Positions 60,382-64,000 of a stretch of 64,000 nt of DNA are shown piece after piece. The first letter of the stretch is position 1; the number at the start of each line of letters is the position of its first letter. A model generated the notes under the pieces. It did not search any database. It was not told the DNA's origin and saw nothing but the letters and a program-made list of their open reading frames with translations. Source of the DNA: Streptomyces iranensis (GTDB lineage: Bacteria > Actinomycetota > Actinomycetes > Streptomycetales > Streptomycetaceae); the NCBI RefSeq assembly GCF_017874715.1, contig NZ_JAGGLR010000002.1, positions 248,001 through 312,000 of the forward strand, read 5' to 3'. The position numbers were made by a program, and so were the translations under genes.

Positions 60382-61215
60382 GTGACGGGTGATCCGGAGA
60401 AGCGCGCGAACCGACGTGACCTCGGTCGGGTGTTCAACGAGGTGGCCGAGGTCTACGACCGGGTCCGGCCGGGGTACCCGGACGAGCTGTTCGCGGACCT
60501 TGCCGCCATCACCGGCATGGAAGCAAGGTCGTCGGTGCTCGAGGTGGGCTGCGGTACCGGGCAGGCCACGCGCTCGCTGGCAGCGCTCGGATGCTCGGTG
60601 ACCGCCATCGAGCCGGGCCGGGAAATGGCCGCGCTGGCGCGGCGACGGCTCGCCGCCCTCCCCAACGTCGAAGTCGAGACATCGACATTCGAGGAGTGGG
60701 ACGACCGCGGTGCACGCTTCGACGCCCTCGTGGCCGCGTCCTCCTGGCACTGGGTCGACCCGTCGATCGGCTGGCGGCGAGCACACGATGTGCTCCGCCC
60801 CGGCGGCTGGCTGGCGCTGCTCGGCAACGTCGTGGTCCGCAGGCCGGGAGAGCCGGAGGTGTACGCCGAGACCGCCGATCTCCACGAGCGGTTCTGCCCC
60901 GGGAACCCTGGCTGGGGTCATCCCCCGCTCGAGGACGACGTACGCGGCACCGACGGGGGCTGGGGGCTGGTCGACGACCCCGGCGGCCTGTTCGGCCCGC
61001 CGATCGTGCGCTGGTACCCGACCGTTCAGTGGTTCAACGGGGAAGGCTTCGCCGATCACCTTCGCTCGACGTCGCTCTACCGGAGACTCGACCGCGACGT
61101 CCGCGAGCCCCTGCTCGACGCCGTCGCCGAGCGCATCCTGACCCGAATGGATGACCGGGCGTCACGCCGCTATCTGACCGTCCTCCGGATCGGCCAGAGC
61201 ACCGGGCGGCACTAA
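60382..61215 (+). CDS. Class I SAM-dependent methyltransferase
   Basis: A 277-residue methyltransferase. RVFNEVAEVYDRVRPGYPDE is the substrate-side start, SVLEVGCGTGQATRSLA the SAM motif I, TAIEPGREMAALARRRL motif II and VLRPGGWLALLGNVV the later strand. No RBS decides between GTG 60382, ATG 60358 and GTG 60343; I prefer 60382 because TAGCTT-like bases 15 bp before it suggest a leaderless transcript. Substrate unknown. It overlaps the AlkD-like gene stop by 4 bp on the opposite strand. Confidence 0.83.
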   Translation: MTGDPEKRANRRDLGRVFNEVAEVYDRVRPGYPDELFADLAAITGMEARSSVLEVGCGTGQATRSLAALGCSVTAIEPGREMAALARRRLAALPNVEVETSTFEEWDDRGARFDALVAASSWHWVDPSIGWRRAHDVLRPGGWLALLGNVVVRRPGEPEVYAETADLHERFCPGNPGWGHPPLEDDVRGTDGGWGLVDDPGGLFGPPIVRWYPTVQWFNGEGFADHLRSTSLYRRLDRDVREPLLDAVAERILTRMDDRASRRYLTVLRIGQSTGRH

Positions 61216-61964
61216 GCTGTTCGCCCGCCCGCCATCAGGGAAGTTCGCGTCTCCTTGGCCATCTTCTCGATCGCGTACCGGAATGTGTCGCGGCTCATTT
61301 CAGTACGCCATGTGCGCAGGAACTCGGCCACCTCGTCCGGATGCACCTCGGCAGTGACCTTGAGCAGCCACCCACAGCCCTTCTGCACATACACATCGTC
61401 GTCGTGCATCAGCCGGGTGCAGTTGTCGAAGACGTGGGACAGGGGCAGTTCGAACACCGACCGGCCCACCTTGCGCCGAACGAACTTCACGACGGCCACG
61501 TTCGCGGCGCGCCTCGCCCAGCTGGACCGGGATTCGGCCCAGGCTCGCGTCCGCGGGATCTGATCGAGGTGTCCGCGGAAGAACGGGTACAGCAACTTCA
61601 GGCACAGGTCGTCGCACTGCGCCCAGTTCGACACATACGATCCGAGCCAGTGCTCACAGCGGTCGAGCAGTTCGGGGCCCAGCCCGACCCTCGCGACCTT
61701 GTGCAGGACCGCGAATCCCAGCAGGACCTCTTCGTGGTAGGAGGCGCGCGACAGGACTTCTTCCGCGAGAGCCGACCGCGTCGCCGCGGGCACGTCCGGC
61801 CTCTCGCGGAAGTAGGCGTTCGCGATCTCCACTACTGAGGCATTGCTCACCCCGAGCGCGCGGATCCGCTGCGGAAAGTAGCGCTGCATTCTGACCGCGA
61901 AGTCCGCGTCGGCCCTCGCCGCGAGGGACCCCAGAAGTTCGTCGGCCGCCGCCTCCACGTCCAT
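61212..61964 (-). CDS. AlkD-like DNA alkylation repair HEAT-repeat protein
   Basis: A 250-residue protein of HEAT-like repeats, the AlkD/AlkC fold. LARASYHEEVLLGFAVLHKV-like pieces (LSRASYHEEVLLGFAVL), SYVSNWAQCDDLCLKLL and LSHVFDNCTRLMHDDDVYVQ are typical. AlkD removes N3- and N7-alkylated bases without base flipping. Here the key Trp/Asp region SNWAQCDD is kept. The longer open frame upstream overlaps the isomerase and is a shadow. No damage-response box was seen upstream. Confidence 0.85.
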   Translation of the reverse strand: MDVEAAADELLGSLAARADADFAVRMQRYFPQRIRALGVSNASVVEIANAYFRERPDVPAATRSALAEEVLSRASYHEEVLLGFAVLHKVARVGLGPELLDRCEHWLGSYVSNWAQCDDLCLKLLYPFFRGHLDQIPRTRAWAESRSSWARRAANVAVVKFVRRKVGRSVFELPLSHVFDNCTRLMHDDDVYVQKGCGWLLKVTAEVHPDEVAEFLRTWRTEMSRDTFRYAIEKMAKETRTSLMAGGRTA

Positions 61965-62079
61965 TGTCGTGAACCTAGTGTGAGGAGACCGGCTTGGCAA
62001 CGATCGGCTTCGGCGCCGAGCGCGACACGGGCAGGCCGCGGCGGTCCGCCCTCGGCGTCCGCCGCCGCCCCGCCCCCGG

Positions 62080-62544
62080 TCAGCCCTCGTAACTCCGGAT
62101 GGCGGCGACCTTCTCCGCCGACGGGGAGGCCTCGTCGAAGCTCTGCGCGAGCCAGTCATCCGTAAGCGCGCGGGCGAGTTCCAGGCCGATGACGCGCTGG
62201 CCGAAGCAGAGCACCTGGGCGTTGTTGCTGAGGACCGAGCGGCGCACGGAGTAGGTGTCGTGGGCGGTGACCGCGCGGATGCCGGGGACCTTGTTGGCGC
62301 TGATGGCCACGCCGAGGCCGGTGCCGCACACCAGCAGGGCGCGGTCGGCGGTGCCCTCGGCCACGCGGCGGGCCGCTTCCACCGCGACATGCGGATAGGC
62401 GGTGTGCTCGTCGCTGCCCACGCCGACGTCGATGACCTCGGCGACCCGGGGGTCGTCCAGCAGATCCTGCTTGAGGACTTCCTTGTAGTCGTAACCGGCG
62501 TCGTCGCAGCCGACGACGATCCGGAAGGCATGCGCGGTGGTCAT
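62080..62544 (-). CDS. RpiB/LacAB-type sugar-phosphate isomerase
   Basis: A 154-residue isomerase. [16 protein letters not shown] opens the Rossmann-like fold, [15 protein letters not shown] holds the catalytic Cys, and [23 protein letters not shown] the anion hole. It is similar to D-erythrulose-4-phosphate isomerase (EryI/DerI type) and ribose-5-phosphate isomerase B. ATG overlaps the kinase gene stop as ATGA, so kinase and isomerase are coupled; that pairing suggests erythrulose, not ribose, as substrate. Confidence 0.88.
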   Translation of the reverse strand: MTTAHAFRIVVGCDDAGYDYKEVLKQDLLDDPRVAEVIDVGVGSDEHTAYPHVAVEAARRVAEGTADRALLVCGTGLGVAISANKVPGIRAVTAHDTYSVRRSVLSNNAQVLCFGQRVIGLELARALTDDWLAQSFDEASPSAEKVAAIRSYEG

Positions 62545-64000
62545 ACGGGATCGCTTCCTGTCGTCGCGGGGAGAGTGGCCACCGCGGTCAGCACCGCGGC
62601 GAGTGAGGTGGCTCCGGGGTCGGGGGTGCCCACGCTGCGGTCGGCGAGGGGTCGGGCGCGGCCCAGGCGGGGGCGCAGCCCGGCGGTGTTCTCCGCGGCC
62701 GTACGGGCTTCGGCCACGGCGGACGCGTACGCCTCGGACACCGGGGCTCCGCTCCGCAGCCCCGTCGCGAAGGCGGTGGCGAACGGCGTGAGGGCGTCGA
62801 CCAGGGTCTTGTCGCCCACTTCGGCCCCGCCGAGCGAGGTGACGGCGGTGAGCGCTTCCGCGGCGGCGGACGCCAACTCCTCGCGCCCCGGCGCCCGGTC
62901 GGCAGGCAGCGCCGCGCCGATGGCGCGCAGCCCCACCCCCCACAGCGCCCCCGAGGTGCCCCCAGCCTCCGCCGCCCAGGCGTCACCGGCGGCGGCCAGC
63001 ACCGCCGCCGGGGCGAGCCGGTCGGTGTGTGCCTTTTCCGCGGCCGCGAGTGCCGCGTCGACGCCCTTGCACATGCCACGGCCGTGATCGCCGTCGCCCG
63101 CCACCGCGTCCAGCCGGCCCAGGTCCTCCGCGTCCCGGTGCAGTACGTCGCGGGCGGCGCGCAGTGCGTGGACGGCCAGCTCGGCGGCCTCGACCGCCGC
63201 GCCGGACGCCGTGGCGGTCGACCGCTCCGGGCGGCGCGGGGCCGCGGCGGGCCGTACGGCGTCGTCGTCCAGCGGGGGTTCGGGCGGTGCCGTACGGCAG
63301 AACGCCGGGGTGTCGGCCGGGGCGAGCCACAGCCGCTCCAGCTCCTCGTCCAGCCAGCTCAGGGTCAGCGAGCAGCCGGCCATGTCGAGACTGGTGACGA
63401 GTTCGCCGACCTCGGGGCGTACGGGCGTGAGCCCCGCCTCGTCCAGCTGACGGGCCACGGCGCCCCACAGCACGTACAGCTCCTCGTACTTCGTGGCGCC
63501 GAGACCGTTGAGGACGACCGCGACCCGCCCGTCGTCGCCCGCCCCGGCGGGCCGGTCCGCGAGCAGCCCCGTCACCAGGGCGCGGGCCAGATCCTCCGCG
63601 GTGCCCAGGGTGTCCTCGCTGACCCCCGGTTCGCCGTGGATGCCGAGACCGAGACCCAAGCGGCCCTCGGGAACGGTGAACAGGGGAGCGTCGGCGCCCG
63701 GCAGGGTGCAGCCGTCGAAGGCCACTCCGAGCGTGCGGGTACGGGCGTTGGTGTGCTCGGCGACGCGGACGACCTCGTCCAGCGAGGCACCCTCCTCGGC
63801 CGCCGCCGACGCGGTCTTGAAGACGACGAAGCCACCCGCGATGCCACGCCGCCGCGCCGTCTGACCGGCGGGGGCGGAGGCGATGTCGTCGGTGACGGCG
63901 AAGCAGCGGGCGGCGATTCCGTCGCCCTCCAACTGCCGTTCCGCGAGGCCGAAGTTCATCACGTCCCCCGCGTAGTTGCCGAAGAGGAAGAGGACACCGC
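62541..64000 (-). CDS. DhaK-DhaL fusion kinase (dihydroxyacetone/erythrulose type), N terminus beyond window
   Basis: The visible 486 codons carry the latter part of a DhaK domain and a full DhaL domain. DhaK landmarks are [14 protein letters not shown] and the His-bearing [13 protein letters not shown] region; the substrate-binding His is near [10 protein letters not shown]. DhaL shows the nucleotide-metal loop [13 protein letters not shown] and GGTSGALWG. The protein continues past 64000. It uses ATP directly, not PEP. As it is coupled to an RpiB-type isomerase it may be an erythrulose kinase (DerK/LerK). Confidence 0.88.
   Translation of the reverse strand, partial: GVLFLFGNYAGDVMNFGLAERQLEGDGIAARCFAVTDDIASAPAGQTARRRGIAGGFVVFKTASAAAEEGASLDEVVRVAEHTNARTRTLGVAFDGCTLPGADAPLFTVPEGRLGLGLGIHGEPGVSEDTLGTAEDLARALVTGLLADRPAGAGDDGRVAVVLNGLGATKYEELYVLWGAVARQLDEAGLTPVRPEVGELVTSLDMAGCSLTLSWLDEELERLWLAPADTPAFCRTAPPEPPLDDDAVRPAAAPRRPERSTATASGAAVEAAELAVHALRAARDVLHRDAEDLGRLDAVAGDGDHGRGMCKGVDAALAAAEKAHTDRLAPAAVLAAAGDAWAAEAGGTSGALWGVGLRAIGAALPADRAPGREELASAAAEALTAVTSLGGAEVGDKTLVDALTPFATAFATGLRSGAPVSEAYASAVAEARTAAENTAGLRPRLGRARPLADRSVGTPDPGATSLAAVLTAVATLPATTGSDPV

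Noticed and set aside
61965..62531. Upstream extension of the AlkD-like frame
   Set aside because: It is a different frame of the isomerase gene; the ATG at 61964 gives the normal AlkD length.
1..64000. Search for tRNA, rRNA, phage attachment sites and intact insertion sequences
   Set aside because: No cloverleaf-like or transposase-like sequence was recognised by eye on either strand.

Overview
This is a high-GC actinobacterial chromosome window, almost certainly Streptomyces. The codon use, GTG starts, twin-arginine and lipobox signals, MmyB-type XRE regulator, DasR-like and Zur-like boxes and many secreted glycoside hydrolases all fit. It reads like accessory, arm-type DNA: catabolic and secreted-enzyme modules separated by regulators, with three decayed genes.

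Layout. 1-1000: the 3' part of an NmrA-like oxidoreductase and a RidA protein. 1014-12421 (minus): a coupled ten-gene run encoding ATP-grasp ligase, DUF364/heavy-metal-chelation-type protein, cysteine-synthase-like PLP enzyme, enolase-superfamily epimerase, MFS exporter, methyltransferase and a complete oligopeptide/nickel-type ABC importer. A Zur-like box lies between it and a divergent secreted peptidase-like hydrolase. I read this as a zinc-responsive small-peptide metallophore pathway; the product is unknown. 14318-19042: a DHA2 efflux pump and a two-component system flanked by an ABC transporter pseudogene and an MFS pseudogene. 19053-21362: a flavin monooxygenase with a divergent TetR regulator. 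21542-23851: the cobalt transporter CbtBA under a cobalamin riboswitch, then a cytosolic-looking BtuF homologue.

24043-41000 is a sugar-use region. It holds a CUT1 ABC importer with an alpha-L-fucosidase and a DeoR regulator, two FGGY kinases with a histidine phosphatase and a truncated 2-hydroxyacid dehydrogenase, a GntR regulator, and an RbsABC-type importer with a mandelate-racemase-family dehydratase. 41123-51455 is a chitin/beta-glucan module: GH16 and GH18 enzymes that share a near-identical ricin-type domain, a second GH18, a beta-helix protein, a GH88 enzyme, a FadR-type regulator, a PEBP protein and a canonical GH18 chitinase. DasR-like sites lie at several of its promoters. A GH64 beta-1,3-glucanase at 59272 with a LacI-type operator adds to the fungal-wall-degrading theme.

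The rest holds an aldo/keto reductase, a MoxR ATPase/VWA pair, an SDR with a divergent TetR, an MmyB-type regulator with a divergent alpha/beta hydrolase, a methyltransferase, an AlkD-like protein, and at the right edge an RpiB-type isomerase with a DhaK-DhaL kinase running out of the window (tetrose use is plausible). No tRNA, rRNA, CRISPR array or intact insertion sequence was seen. Short perfect tandem repeats at gene ends recur through the window.
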